A stretch of DNA of 49,937 nt from an uncultured Clostridia bacterium (GCA_947175655.1 CAMWNQ010000001.1:1-49937), one strand, 5' to 3'. Shown: positions 25,746-33,951, counted from the first letter of the stretch. The notes: generated from the sequence alone by a model not told the origin. Made by a program: numbers and translations.

Positions 25746-26845
25746 CTTTTCTTCACCTTACTTTCTATAAGAAAATCATCATTAATTCTCTTTATTTCTG
25801 AATCATAAAGCATAAAGGCATCATCAGGAAATGCAACACCTTTTCCGCCAACAGATGTTTTTGATGTACTTCCGCCGAAAATCTTAGGTGCAATATAAGT
25901 CTGTACTTTGCTGACTATACCGCTTTCAAGAGCTGACCAGTTAAGTTCACTTCCGCCTTCAAGAATAATGCTGTCAATTTCCAGTTCTCCGAGTCTGACC
26001 ATAAGATTATTTAAATCAATATGACCATTTTTCATATCACTGACCACTATTTTACAGCCTCTTGATTTATATTGTGACTGTCTTTCCTCATCAGTGCAAC
26101 AGGTAGCAATTATAGTTCTGATTTTATCAGCGGTGTTTAATATATTGCAGTCAAGAGGAGTTCTCAGATTAGTATCACATATTATTCGTATTGGATTTAC
26201 TGTATCATCAAGAATATCAGCTCGGCAGTCAAGCATAGGATTATCATTTATTACCGTATTCACTCCGACCATAATTGCTGAATATCTGTGACGGTCAATA
26301 TGCACATTTATACGTGATTTTTCGCCTGTAATCCATTTTGAATTACCAGTATAACAGGCGATTTTACCATCCATAGTCATTGCATACTTCATTATTACAA
26401 ACGGCGTTTTTGTAGTGATATAGTGGAAAAATACTTCATTCAAAGCATCACATTTATCTTTTAATATTCCTGTATGTACTTCTATACCGTGATTTCTCAG
26501 TATCTCAACACCCTTTCCCGCTACAAGAGGATTGGGGTCTGACGAACCTATAAATACTCTTTTTATTTTGTTTTCTATTATTATATCAGTACAAGGCGGT
26601 GTTTTTCCATAATGACAGCAAGGTTCAAGAGTCACATACAAATCTGCTCCCTCAGCTGACTTCCCTAATGCAATACATTCAGCAAATGCATTTCTTTCAG
26701 CATGAAGCGAACCGTATTTTTGATGATAACCAGAAGCAATAATTTCACCGTCTTTTACTATCACAGCACCTACCATTGGATTAGGAGATACAAAGCCCAT
26801 ACCTCTTTTTGCAAGGTTCAATGCATATTTCATAAATTCACTCAA
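25730..26845 (-). CDS. ribD: bifunctional riboflavin deaminase/reductase RibD
   Basis: RibD carries out deamination then ribosyl reduction of the pyrimidine intermediate. The 371-residue protein has an N-terminal cytidine-deaminase-like domain with zinc motifs HAERNAF and EPCCHYGKTPPC, and a C-terminal reductase domain (about 150-360) with DGKIA and ILEGGSELNW. I choose the TTG at 26845, which has AGGAGG (26861-26856) 10 bases upstream. The longer in-frame ATG at 26887 lies inside the riboswitch terminator hairpin and is not credible. It is the first gene of the riboflavin operon. Confidence 0.94.
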   Translation of the reverse strand: MSEFMKYALNLAKRGMGFVSPNPMVGAVIVKDGEIIASGYHQKYGSLHAERNAFAECIALGKSAEGADLYVTLEPCCHYGKTPPCTDIIIENKIKRVFIGSSDPNPLVAGKGVEILRNHGIEVHTGILKDKCDALNEVFFHYITTKTPFVIMKYAMTMDGKIACYTGNSKWITGEKSRINVHIDRHRYSAIMVGVNTVINDNPMLDCRADILDDTVNPIRIICDTNLRTPLDCNILNTADKIRTIIATCCTDEERQSQYKSRGCKIVVSDMKNGHIDLNNLMVRLGELEIDSIILEGGSELNWSALESGIVSKVQTYIAPKIFGGSTSKTSVGGKGVAFPDDAFMLYDSEIKRINDDFLIESKVKKRCLPE

Positions 26846-26870
26846 AAAAAATCTTCCTCCTGAAAACAAA

Positions 26871-26902
26871 AATGCCCCGATTTTCAAAAAAATCAGGGCA
26901 TT
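26871..26902 (-). terminator. FMN-riboswitch transcription terminator
   Basis: On the minus strand a 14-pair stem (AATGCCC... with ...GGGGCATT, one G-U pair) is followed by TTTTTGTTTT. It lies between the aptamer and ribD and fits a transcription-attenuation platform. Confidence 0.88.
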
Positions 26903-26948
26903 TATTATGATTACACAATATTAGTTTACAATTTTATTCTATCAAAAT

Positions 26949-27057
26949 TGACCTTCTCACGTCCGGACTATACCGTCGGTACTGGAATTACACCAGTTCG
27001 TGCCAAAGCTTGCGGACTTTTACCGCCGGTAGGGAGTTTCACCCTGCCCCGAAGATT
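26949..27057 (-). promoter_or_regulatory. FMN riboswitch (RFN element)
   Basis: Read on the minus strand, the conserved RFN blocks are present: GGGGCAGGGTGAAACTCCC, TACCGGCGGTAAAAGTCCGC, CTGGTGTAATTCCAG, ACCGACGGTATAGTCC and GGACGTGAGAAGG. The ends pair (ATCTTC with GAAGGT) to form P1. FMN binding should favour the downstream terminator and shut off ribD-ribE-ribBA-ribH and the two accompanying genes. Confidence 0.95.
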
Positions 27058-27064
27058 ATATATC

Positions 27065-27093
27065 ATTATATCACTATATAATATGATTGTCAA
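27065..27093 (-). promoter_or_regulatory. sigma-A-type promoter of the riboflavin operon
   Basis: On the minus strand a perfect TTGACA (27093-27088) and TATAAT (27070-27065) have a 17-base spacer. Transcription would start just before the FMN aptamer. Confidence 0.85.
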
Positions 27094-27100
27094 GAGCTTT

Positions 27101-27118
27101 TATAATTATGAATTGAAT
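27101..27118. repeat. AT-rich palindromic repeat fragment
   Basis: This is a short fragment, TATAATTATGAATTGAAT, of the dispersed repeat, beside the stop codon of the following minus-strand gene. Confidence 0.4.
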
Positions 27119-27121
27119 TTT

Positions 27122-27649
27122 TCAGATTTCGTCCATTGTAGTATTATCATAATTCTGATTTGTATAATACATATCTTGATATTCTTTATTTATATCTCGT
27201 TGTGAATCTTTTTTCTGGTCTTCAAAACGTTCATTGAAATAAGGGAAACCCTTTGCTTGTTTCAGAATATTATATTTTCTGTTCAGTATCATAAACATTG
27301 GCAGACATATTAGTGATGCAAAACAGGATACTATATAAAAAATATACATTGTATAATTACTGTATATGTTAAAATTAAAATTTACAGCAGTAACCATAAC
27401 TGCTATAACACACATTTTGACATCTTTTTTTGTACAGCCAGTTATTCCAAAGAAAAATGCAGTTCCTCTTATAATAATATCCAAAAAATAACTGAATGGT
27501 TTGGGGTGAAGTATAATCATTGCAACATCAAGAAGAAATATCGAAACATTTGCCAGAAGATATATTTTTCCCATAAAATTATACCTTTTCTGATATTTTT
27601 TCATCTGTATTTTACACCAAAACATATTTTCATAATTATTTCTCAACAT
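27122..27649 (-). CDS. small membrane protein, unknown function
   Basis: I do not recognise this 175-residue protein. It has a basic N-terminus (KKYQKRYNF), four hydrophobic segments at about 28-48, 52-70, 78-98 and 100-122, and a hydrophilic charged C-terminal tail rich in Asn, Asp, Gln and Tyr. No enzyme motif is visible. It starts with ATG after a GGAAGTGATGAT stretch. It lies between the riboflavin operon and a phosphoesterase gene on the same strand; no link to either is evident. Confidence 0.75.
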   Translation of the reverse strand: MLRNNYENMFWCKIQMKKYQKRYNFMGKIYLLANVSIFLLDVAMIILHPKPFSYFLDIIIRGTAFFFGITGCTKKDVKMCVIAVMVTAVNFNFNIYSNYTMYIFYIVSCFASLICLPMFMILNRKYNILKQAKGFPYFNERFEDQKKDSQRDINKEYQDMYYTNQNYDNTTMDEI

Positions 27650-27731
27650 ATATCATCACTTCCCGTTTTATATAAAAATGTAACGTTTATATCATCATAT
27701 GAATATTATAGAACATAGCCGTTTTATGTAA

Positions 27732-28217
27732 TCAGACATCGGCTATATTCATAAGGATACCCGATTTTGTTATGTCTATTATGCCGTATGAAGGTTTTCT
27801 GCCATCTCTTGGAGATGATGCACTACCCGGATTCATAATATATACACCATCTTCATATTTCATAAATCGCTGATGTGTGTGACCATAAAGAATAATATCA
27901 CAATTATTGCTTAAAGCTGATGATTTGAGAGTTTCAAGTCCATATTTGACATAATGATTATGACCGTGTACAGCAAATATTTTATGGCTTTCTTCAGTCC
28001 AAGAAGTAAATACATTAGGTTCACTGCAACCCATATCACAATTGCCCTTTACGTAAAAAAATCGGCTTTCAAGTTCAGGATATTTCTGAATCAGAGTATT
28101 GAATTCATATTTGCCATCACCAAGATGTATAAACATATCGGCATTCATATGCTTTCTTACTATACTTTCAAGAGCACAATAATTTCTATGGGTATCGGAA
28201 CATACAATAATACGCAT
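27732..28217 (-). CDS. YfcE/MJ0936-type metallophosphoesterase
   Basis: The 161-residue protein is a small calcineurin-like metallophosphoesterase. It shows the metal-binding motifs SDTH (residues 7-10), LGDGK, GNCDM, a lone HGH and the final GHTHQ pair, in the normal order. Substrates of this group include cyclic dinucleotide or phosphodiester model compounds, but the natural substrate is unknown. GAGGTGAA precedes the ATG by a few bases. It is expressed from a promoter within a large dyad shared with the divergent small-gene cluster. Confidence 0.93.
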   Translation of the reverse strand: MRIIVCSDTHRNYCALESIVRKHMNADMFIHLGDGKYEFNTLIQKYPELESRFFYVKGNCDMGCSEPNVFTSWTEESHKIFAVHGHNHYVKYGLETLKSSALSNNCDIILYGHTHQRFMKYEDGVYIMNPGSASSPRDGRKPSYGIIDITKSGILMNIADV

Positions 28218-28246
28218 TACATTTCACCTCAGATTAATTCTATTTT

Positions 28247-28271
28247 ATTACATTATACCATATAATGTAAT
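28247..28271. promoter_or_regulatory. perfect dyad with divergent -10 boxes
   Basis: ATTACATTATA (28247-28257), loop CCA, and TATAATGTAAT (28261-28271) form a perfect 11-bp inverted repeat. It contains a TATAAT on each strand. The minus-strand box has a TTGCAT -35 (28280-28275) at a 17-base spacing and serves the phosphoesterase. The plus-strand box has only a weak -35 (TTCTAT). Confidence 0.6.
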
Positions 28272-28299
28272 GAAATGCAAGTATGAAAGGAGTTTTTTT

Positions 28300-28548
28300 A
28301 TGAATAAAAATTCTATCAATCCTGACAGCATTAATGGTCTTTTAAATGTTGTAAGCAAAAAGCTTGGAGTATCTCCCGAAAAATTGAAAAAGGAACTCGA
28401 AGAGGGAAAGTTCGACAGTGCTATTGCAGGAATGAGCAAAAGTGATTCAATGAAATTTCAGCAGGCGGTAAAAAATCCGCAGATAGTTGAAAAGCTTATG
28501 AGTACTCCTCAGGCACAGGCTTTATATAACAAACTCTCCGGAAAATAA
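28300..28548 (+). CDS. small helical protein, first of the BofA-like cluster
   Basis: The 82-residue protein begins MNKNSINPDSINGLL. It is all-helical by appearance, with a KLGVSPEKLKKELEEGKFD segment and an ending STPQAQALYNKLSGK. Similar small proteins are, to my recollection, common in Ruminococcaceae but uncharacterised. ATG 28300 has AAAGGAG at 7 bases; an in-frame ATG at 28270 lies in the promoter dyad and is rejected. It is followed after 31 bases by a 135-residue protein; four plus-strand genes up to 29658 run closely together. Confidence 0.78.
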   Translation: MNKNSINPDSINGLLNVVSKKLGVSPEKLKKELEEGKFDSAIAGMSKSDSMKFQQAVKNPQIVEKLMSTPQAQALYNKLSGK

Positions 28549-28579
28549 TAATCAATATTTAAAGAAAGGGTCAGAAATT

Positions 28580-28987
28580 ATGGATGATATGATGAATAAA
28601 ATAGGGGAAATTCTTTCTGACCCTGAAAGCATTAAACAAATCACCGAACTAGCACAGATGTTTATGTCAGAAGCCGGAAACAGTTCCGAAAACAATAATG
28701 ATACTCCGGTAAATCAGGAAAATCAAGTCTGTACAGATAATGCCCAAAGTTCAGACAACGGGCTGTTCTCCGGATTTGATTTAAGCAGTCTTTTAAAAAT
28801 TCAGGAGGTTATGGGTGCAGTCTCCGGCAAAGATAAAAATGCGGAACTTCTCCTTGCACTCAAACCACATCTGAGTCCCGAAAAGCAGAAAAAAACTGAT
28901 AAGGCTATAAAACTCCTGAAACTGCTTACTATATGGACTCTCTTGAAAGACAGTGGCATTTTGAAAGATTTATTTAATAATTTTTAA
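28580..28987 (+). CDS. conserved hypothetical protein of the BofA-like cluster
   Basis: This 135-residue protein has an N-terminal helix (MNKIGEILSDPESIKQI), a low-complexity Asn/Ser/Gln linker (about 38-65), and a C-terminal helical part with LALKPHLSPEKQKKTDKAI followed by a hydrophobic stretch KLLKLLTIWTLLKDSG. The C-terminal pattern recurs in small clostridial proteins, but I know no function. AAAGGGTCAG precedes the ATG. Gene spacing (31 bases before, 21 after) supports an operon with its neighbours. Confidence 0.75.
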   Translation: MDDMMNKIGEILSDPESIKQITELAQMFMSEAGNSSENNNDTPVNQENQVCTDNAQSSDNGLFSGFDLSSLLKIQEVMGAVSGKDKNAELLLALKPHLSPEKQKKTDKAIKLLKLLTIWTLLKDSGILKDLFNNF

Positions 28988-29008
28988 TACATTTAGAGGT
29001 GTAAATAA

Positions 29009-29380
29009 ATGGCGGTTTATGATAACAGACAATTCAGCAATATGAGAAATGATGCCATAAGAAGAAGCCGTGAAATGTACAGAAATTCTATGGTCAACAC
29101 TTCGCATTACTCTCAGGGAGACAATTACAAGGAAAACAATATGCCGGATTCAGAAATTATACAAAAGCCAGAAAAAAAAGAAATCATAAATGAAAATAAT
29201 AAAAATAATAATATAAATAATAACTATAATAATAAATCCATTATTCCGGACAGTCTTAGCAAACTGTTTGAAGGCGGTTTTGACAGTGACAAGCTTACTA
29301 TTATAGCACTTATTATTATTCTTGCAAAAGAGGGGGCAGATATGAAACTTATTCTTGCTCTGGGATATATTTTGATATAA
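29009..29380 (+). CDS. hypothetical protein with Asn-rich linker
   Basis: The 123-residue protein has a basic Arg/Asn-rich N-terminus (RNDAIRRSREMYRNS). An asparagine-repeat linker follows (about 55-80, AAT-rich codons). The C-terminal hydrophobic segment is DSDKLTIIALIIILAKEG followed by LILALGYILI, possibly one or two membrane-associated helices. Short proteins with this ending are frequent in spore-forming Clostridia; the role is unknown. AGAGGTG lies 8 bases before the ATG. The BofA-like gene starts 26 bases after the stop. Confidence 0.72.
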   Translation: MAVYDNRQFSNMRNDAIRRSREMYRNSMVNTSHYSQGDNYKENNMPDSEIIQKPEKKEIINENNKNNNINNNYNNKSIIPDSLSKLFEGGFDSDKLTIIALIIILAKEGADMKLILALGYILI

Positions 29381-29406
29381 CAAATACAATTATGAGGTGA
29401 AACATT

Positions 29407-29658
29407 TTGGAAAGTGAAAAGATTTTTTACATAATATGTGGTATAGTCAGTCTTCTGATGCTTGTTATATACATTTCAAGACGTAGAAGGTTTCTTTCAT
29501 TTATATTTGGTTCTCTTGCAGGTATGACCGCACTTTTTCTTGTATGCAAATACGGTTCACAGATAGGGATAGAAATACCACTGAATATATTCAATTTCTG
29601 CGGAAGCGGTATTCTGGGAATACCGTTTGTAGTATTTCTTGCAATAATATGCAGATGA
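29407..29658 (+). CDS. BofA-like membrane protein
   Basis: BofA inhibits the SpoIVFB protease that activates sigma-K in the mother cell during sporulation. This 83-residue protein has the family layout: two hydrophobic helices (about 7-23 and 30-47), then an amphipathic region EIPLNIFN and a C-terminal GSGILGIPFVVFLAI that matches the BofA LGIP signature. The start is TTG at 29407 with GAGGTG 7 bases upstream. B. subtilis BofA has similar length. Many Oscillospiraceae carry sporulation genes, so the assignment is plausible, but no other known sporulation gene is near. Confidence 0.72.
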   Translation: MESEKIFYIICGIVSLLMLVIYISRRRRFLSFIFGSLAGMTALFLVCKYGSQIGIEIPLNIFNFCGSGILGIPFVVFLAIICR

Positions 29659-29663
29659 AAATA

Positions 29664-29692
29664 TTGATTTCAGCATCAAAATATGATAAAAT
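29664..29692 (+). promoter_or_regulatory. promoter of the pyrimidine phosphorylase gene
   Basis: TTGATT (29664-29669) and TAAAAT (29687-29692) have a 17-base spacer, 34 bases before the ATG. Confidence 0.55.
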
Positions 29693-29725
29693 AGAATAAA
29701 ATAAAATCAACGGAAGTGATGTTTT

Positions 29726-30982
29726 ATGAATATACTTGATATTATATCAAAAGTCAAGCATAAACAATGCCTTATTAAAGATGAAATCTGTTTTTTCATA
29801 GAAAATTATACAAACGGAAATATTCCAGATTATCAGATGTCATCACTGCTTATGGCGATATGTCTCAACTCCCTGACCGACTGCGAAACATATCATCTGA
29901 CAATGGCTATGCTTGAAAGCGGTAAAACTATTGACCTCTCAGGAATAAACGGCATTACTATTGACAAGCACAGTACAGGAGGTGTAGGAGACAAAACAAG
30001 TTTGATAATTGCACCAGCTTGTGCAGTATGTGGTGTATATGTGCCGAAAATGTCGGGAAGAGGTCTCGGACATACCGGAGGTACTATTGATAAACTCGAA
30101 AGCATTGAGGGCTACAGAACCAGTCTCGAATTTGAAGAATTTATCAGTATTGTTAACAAAACAGGCTTTTCAATAATATCACAGAATGAAAATCTCTGTC
30201 CGGCAGATAAAAAGATATATGATTTGAGAAACGCAACAGGTACTGTTGATAGTATTCCTCTGATAGCTTCAAGTATAATGAGTAAAAAACTCGCTGTATC
30301 TGCTGACTGTATTCTTCTTGATGTAAAATATGGTTCAGGTGCTTTTATGAAAACCAGACAGGAAGCTTTGAAACTTGCTGGATTAATGGAAAGTATCGGA
30401 CAAATGGCAGGTAAAAAATGCAGATGTGATGTAACGGATATGAATTCTCCATTGGGTATGAACGTCGGAAATGCACTTGAAGTCAGGGAAGCTGTTGAAA
30501 TACTTCAGGGAAAGAACAAGGGCAGTCTTTATAATCTCTGTGTACAGCTTACAGCGGATATGCTTGAACTCGCCGGCAAAGGAAATAATAAAGAATGTAC
30601 TGAAATGGCTGAAAATGCAATAGATTCCGGAAAAGCCCTTGAAAAATTCCGTGAAACAATAATGCTTCACGGTGGCAATTACAAAATATGTGATGATGTT
30701 TCACTTCTTCCGTCTGCACAATACAGCTACGAAGTAAAGGCGGAATGTGACGGCATTATATCAGAAATAAACAGTGAGGAAATCGGTATGACTTCCCTGT
30801 TACTTGGTGCGGGAAGAATTACTAAAAATCAGACTCTTGATATGACTGCCGGCATAGTTTTTGATTGCCAGAAATATGACAATGTTCAGAAAGGTGACAG
30901 AATTATGACTCTTTATTCTTCAACAATATCCGACTTCTCCGAAATCTCAAGAAGAGCTTTGAACTCTATAAAAATTATGTGA
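29726..30982 (+). CDS. pdp: pyrimidine-nucleoside phosphorylase
   Basis: This enzyme splits thymidine, uridine and deoxyuridine with phosphate to the free base and (deoxy)ribose 1-phosphate. The 418-residue protein shows the family signature DKHSTGGVGDKTSLI and SGRGLGHTGGTIDKLES, and SGAFMKT in the phosphate/sugar region. It is slightly shorter than the usual ~433 residues, mainly near the C-terminus, where the family's beta domain still appears present. GGAAGTGATG precedes the ATG. The product bases can be salvaged by Upp encoded at the left end of the window. deoA is an alternative name. Confidence 0.93.
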   Translation: MNILDIISKVKHKQCLIKDEICFFIENYTNGNIPDYQMSSLLMAICLNSLTDCETYHLTMAMLESGKTIDLSGINGITIDKHSTGGVGDKTSLIIAPACAVCGVYVPKMSGRGLGHTGGTIDKLESIEGYRTSLEFEEFISIVNKTGFSIISQNENLCPADKKIYDLRNATGTVDSIPLIASSIMSKKLAVSADCILLDVKYGSGAFMKTRQEALKLAGLMESIGQMAGKKCRCDVTDMNSPLGMNVGNALEVREAVEILQGKNKGSLYNLCVQLTADMLELAGKGNNKECTEMAENAIDSGKALEKFRETIMLHGGNYKICDDVSLLPSAQYSYEVKAECDGIISEINSEEIGMTSLLLGAGRITKNQTLDMTAGIVFDCQKYDNVQKGDRIMTLYSSTISDFSEISRRALNSIKIM

Positions 30983-30998
30983 ATTTTTTAGATTTTAC

Positions 30999-31027
30999 TT
31001 GACATTTGTAATATTATGTTATATAAT
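30999..31027 (+). promoter_or_regulatory. sigma-A-type promoter of the zinc-ribbon gene
   Basis: A perfect TTGACA (30999-31004) and TATAAT (31022-31027) have a 17-base spacer. An AT-rich repeat lies between the promoter and the gene. Confidence 0.75.
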
Positions 31028-31039
31028 GTATACAATATA

Positions 31040-31075
31040 AATTAAGAATGCAGAATTATGCATTATGAATTATTA
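31040..31075. repeat. AT-rich palindromic repeat copy
   Basis: ATTAAGAATGCAGAATTATGCATTATGAAT lies in the transcribed leader of the zinc-ribbon gene, so it would be present in RNA as a hairpin. Confidence 0.6.
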
Positions 31076-31096
31076 TTATTTCAGGAGGTTTTTTAA

Positions 31097-31624
31097 ATGG
31101 GATTTTTCGATAAAATTAAAGATGTTGCCGGTAATGCTGGTGACGTAATAAGCAAAAGTGCCAGAAATGCATCTGACAGCACTAAAAAAATGGTTGAAAA
31201 AAATAAGCTCAAAAGTCAGATTTCCGGTCTTGAAAGAGATATTGAAAAAAAATACACTGAAATCGGTAAACAGTATTTTAAAATAAATTCTGCTAATCCT
31301 TCACCTGAATTTGCGGAAATGATTGACTTTATAACTGCTTCTCAGGAAAAAATTTCTGAACTCCAGAAGGAAATCGCTTCTATTGATAATAAATATTTAT
31401 GTCCTGTATGCGGTGAAGGCATAGCTGAAAATTCAAAATTCTGTCCTTCCTGCGGTTCAAAGTTTGAAAAGCCTGATGAATCACCTGCACCTGCAAAAAT
31501 TCTCTGTCCTAACTGCAACGCTGAAGTTGAAGCAGATGCAAAATTCTGTACTTCCTGCGGTGCTAATTTCAATAAGGATGACAATGCTGAAAGTTTCTCC
31601 GGCAATGATGTGGAAATTCTATAA
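31097..31624 (+). CDS. coiled-coil double zinc-ribbon protein
   Basis: The 175-residue protein has an N-terminal amphipathic start (MGFFDKIKDVAGNAGD). A coiled coil follows at about 28-95. Two zinc ribbons come next: CPVC...CPSC (about 97-117) and CPNC...CTSC (about 138-155), each with the paired CxxC pattern. It ends with an acidic tail. Proteins of this layout are common in clostridia and are thought to be scaffolds or adaptors; no reaction is known. AGGAGG lies 8 bases before the ATG. It is a single-gene unit between pdp and glnN. Confidence 0.8.
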   Translation: MGFFDKIKDVAGNAGDVISKSARNASDSTKKMVEKNKLKSQISGLERDIEKKYTEIGKQYFKINSANPSPEFAEMIDFITASQEKISELQKEIASIDNKYLCPVCGEGIAENSKFCPSCGSKFEKPDESPAPAKILCPNCNAEVEADAKFCTSCGANFNKDDNAESFSGNDVEIL

Positions 31625-31701
31625 AATAAGAAAAAGTTTACAGATTATATCACATTATGATTAGACATATTGTTAATGATGATAAAAAAGCAAAAAAGAC
31701 C

Positions 31702-31730
31702 TTGACAAATCTGTTTTTATGATGTAGAAT
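31702..31730 (+). promoter_or_regulatory. sigma-A-type promoter of glnN
   Basis: TTGACA (31702-31707) and TAGAAT (31725-31730) have a 17-base spacer, about 124 bases before the glnN ATG. Confidence 0.75.
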
Positions 31731-31771
31731 AGTTATATCAAGTCAATATTAAATTAATACTTAATTGAAAC

Positions 31772-31824
31772 AAAGGCGTTTCGGTTGTAAAAAATTAAAT
31801 TTACAGTCGAAATGCCTTTTTAAG
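31772..31824 (+). promoter_or_regulatory. terminator-like hairpin in the glnN leader
   Basis: A long stem (AAAGGCGTTTCGGTTGTAAA with TTTACAGTCGAAATGCCTTT, 20 pairs with three G-U) is followed by a T-rich stretch. It lies 30-40 bases before glnN and inside its transcript. It looks like an attenuator. A weaker dyad TCAA...TTGA (31743-31768) precedes it. Confidence 0.7.
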
Positions 31825-31854
31825 TTTTTTTAAAGTTTTAAGGAGGATTTTATT

Positions 31855-33951
31855 ATGATAGAAAAAAATCAGTCTGTAGCAGATTACTTTGGCTGTAATG
31901 TATTTAGTGATACTCTTATGAGAGAAAGACTTCCTAAGAATATTTATAAATCAGTTATGAAAACAAAGAAATTCGGTGTTGCTCTTGAACAGTCCGTTGC
32001 TGATGTTGTTGCAAATGCAATGAAGGACTGGGCAGTCGAAAAGGGTGCTACTCATTATACTCACTGGTTTCACCCTATGACTGGCGTTACTGCTGAAAAG
32101 CACGACTCATTTATATCTCCTACTCCTGACGGAAATATCATTCTCGAATTTTCAGGAAAAGAACTCGTAAAGGGTGAACCTGATGCATCTTCATTCCCTT
32201 CAGGCGGTCTGAGAGCTACTTTCGAAGCAAGAGGATATACAGCTTGGGACCCTACTTCAAATGCTTTCATAAAAGATGGCACTCTTTATATTCCTACAGC
32301 TTTCTGTTCATATACAGGAGAAATCCTCGACAAGAAAACTCCTCTTCTTCGTTCAATGGAAGTAGTAAGTGAGCAGGCTCTCAGAATTCTGAAACTTTTT
32401 GGAAATACTACTGCTACAAGAGTTACTACTACTGTAGGTCCTGAACAGGAATACTTCCTTGTTGATAAAAAATACTTCGACCAGAGAGAAGACCTCGTTA
32501 TAACAGGCAGAACTCTTTTCGGTGCAAAGCCTCCAAAGGGTCAGGAACTTGAAGACCACTACTTCGGAAATATCAAGCAGAGAGTTTCTGACTATATGAA
32601 AGACCTTGACAAGGAACTCTGGAAACTCGGAATATTTGCAAAGACAAAACATAATGAAGTTGCTCCTGCTCAGCACGAACTTGCTCCAGTATTCACAACA
32701 TCAAATATAGCTGCTGACCATAACCAGCTTACTATGGAAATTATGAAGAAAACTGCTCTTAAACATGGTCTTGTATGTCTTCTTCACGAAAAGCCTTTCG
32801 CAGGTGTAAACGGTTCAGGTAAACATAATAACTGGTCTATCTCATCAAATGACGGTCAGAACCTTCTCGACCCAGGCGATACTCCTCAGGATAATATGCA
32901 GTTCCTTACTTTCCTTTGTGCTATCATAAAGGCTGTTGACGAATATGCACCACTTCTCAGATTATCAGCTGCATCTGCCGGAAATGACCACAGACTCGGT
33001 GCTAACGAGGCTCCTCCTGCTGTAATCTCAATGTTCATAGGAAGTGAACTTGAAGGCGTTATTGAAGCTCTTGAAAACGGTACAGCTTACAAGTCAAACA
33101 GAAACGAAGAATTTGAAATTGGTGTTGATGCACTTCCTAACTTCCCTAAGGATTCAACAGATAGAAACAGAACTTCTCCTTTTGCATTCACAGGTAATAA
33201 ATTTGAATTCAGAATGCTCGGTTCAGCTGATTCAATTTCCTGTACAAATACTATACTTAATACAATTGTTGCTCAGATTCTTGATGAATTTGCAACCGAG
33301 CTCGAAAAGGCTGATGACTTTGAAAAGGCTTTAAAGGAACTCCTTGTAAAGACTATCAAGAAACATAAGAGAATTATATTTAATGGCAACGGCTATTCTG
33401 ATGAATGGCTTGAAGAGGCTGAAAAAAGAGGTCTTCCGAACCTCACTTCAACCGTTGATGCACTTCCAAAGTATACAGACAAGAAATATGTATCAATGTT
33501 TGAAAAATTCAAGGTTTACTCTGAAAAGGAAATCAAGTCAAGAACTGAAATCCTCCTTGAAAATTACAGCAAGGTTATAAATATTGAAGCTCTTACAATG
33601 CTTGACATCACTAAAAAACAAATTCTTCCTGCTTGCATTGCATACACAAAAACTCTTTGTGATTCTGCAATCTCCAAAAAAACTCTTGGCATTGATGAAT
33701 CAGTAGAAAAGTTAATGGCATCAAAGCTCTCATCTCTTACAGCAGGAATTGTAAATGAAGTAAAGGCTCTCGATGAAAAAGTAATCTCTGCTCAGGATTG
33801 CAAAGAAGGTGAAGAAATGGCAAGATTCTATCACGATGAAGTATTCACTCAGATGCAAACTCTCAGAGCATCAGTTGATGAATGTGAAATGTGCGTACCT
33901 GAAAAAGACTGGCCACTTCCATCATATACAAAACTCCTTTTTACAGTTTGA
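31855..33951 (+). CDS. glnN: type III glutamine synthetase
   Basis: GlnN makes glutamine from glutamate, ammonia and ATP. The 698-residue length, against about 440-470 for GlnA, identifies the GSIII family of anaerobes and cyanobacteria. Visible features are the N-terminal GSIII block with THYTHWFHPMTGVTAEKHD, the acidic metal-binding segment GPEQEYFLVD, HNEVAPAQHELAP, the catalytic KPFAGVNGSGKHNNWS and NRTSPFAFTGNKFEFRMLG. AGGAGG lies 9 bases before the ATG. Codon use is strongly biased (TCT/CTT/AAG-rich), as in a highly expressed gene. A promoter and a long terminator-like hairpin precede it, so expression may be attenuated by nitrogen status. A strong terminator follows. Confidence 0.97.
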   Translation: MIEKNQSVADYFGCNVFSDTLMRERLPKNIYKSVMKTKKFGVALEQSVADVVANAMKDWAVEKGATHYTHWFHPMTGVTAEKHDSFISPTPDGNIILEFSGKELVKGEPDASSFPSGGLRATFEARGYTAWDPTSNAFIKDGTLYIPTAFCSYTGEILDKKTPLLRSMEVVSEQALRILKLFGNTTATRVTTTVGPEQEYFLVDKKYFDQREDLVITGRTLFGAKPPKGQELEDHYFGNIKQRVSDYMKDLDKELWKLGIFAKTKHNEVAPAQHELAPVFTTSNIAADHNQLTMEIMKKTALKHGLVCLLHEKPFAGVNGSGKHNNWSISSNDGQNLLDPGDTPQDNMQFLTFLCAIIKAVDEYAPLLRLSAASAGNDHRLGANEAPPAVISMFIGSELEGVIEALENGTAYKSNRNEEFEIGVDALPNFPKDSTDRNRTSPFAFTGNKFEFRMLGSADSISCTNTILNTIVAQILDEFATELEKADDFEKALKELLVKTIKKHKRIIFNGNGYSDEWLEEAEKRGLPNLTSTVDALPKYTDKKYVSMFEKFKVYSEKEIKSRTEILLENYSKVINIEALTMLDITKKQILPACIAYTKTLCDSAISKKTLGIDESVEKLMASKLSSLTAGIVNEVKALDEKVISAQDCKEGEEMARFYHDEVFTQMQTLRASVDECEMCVPEKDWPLPSYTKLLFTV

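Noticed and set aside
31743..31824. ANTAR antiterminator RNA in the glnN leader
   Set aside because: The loops do not have the paired hexaloop with conserved A and G, and only one strong hairpin is present.
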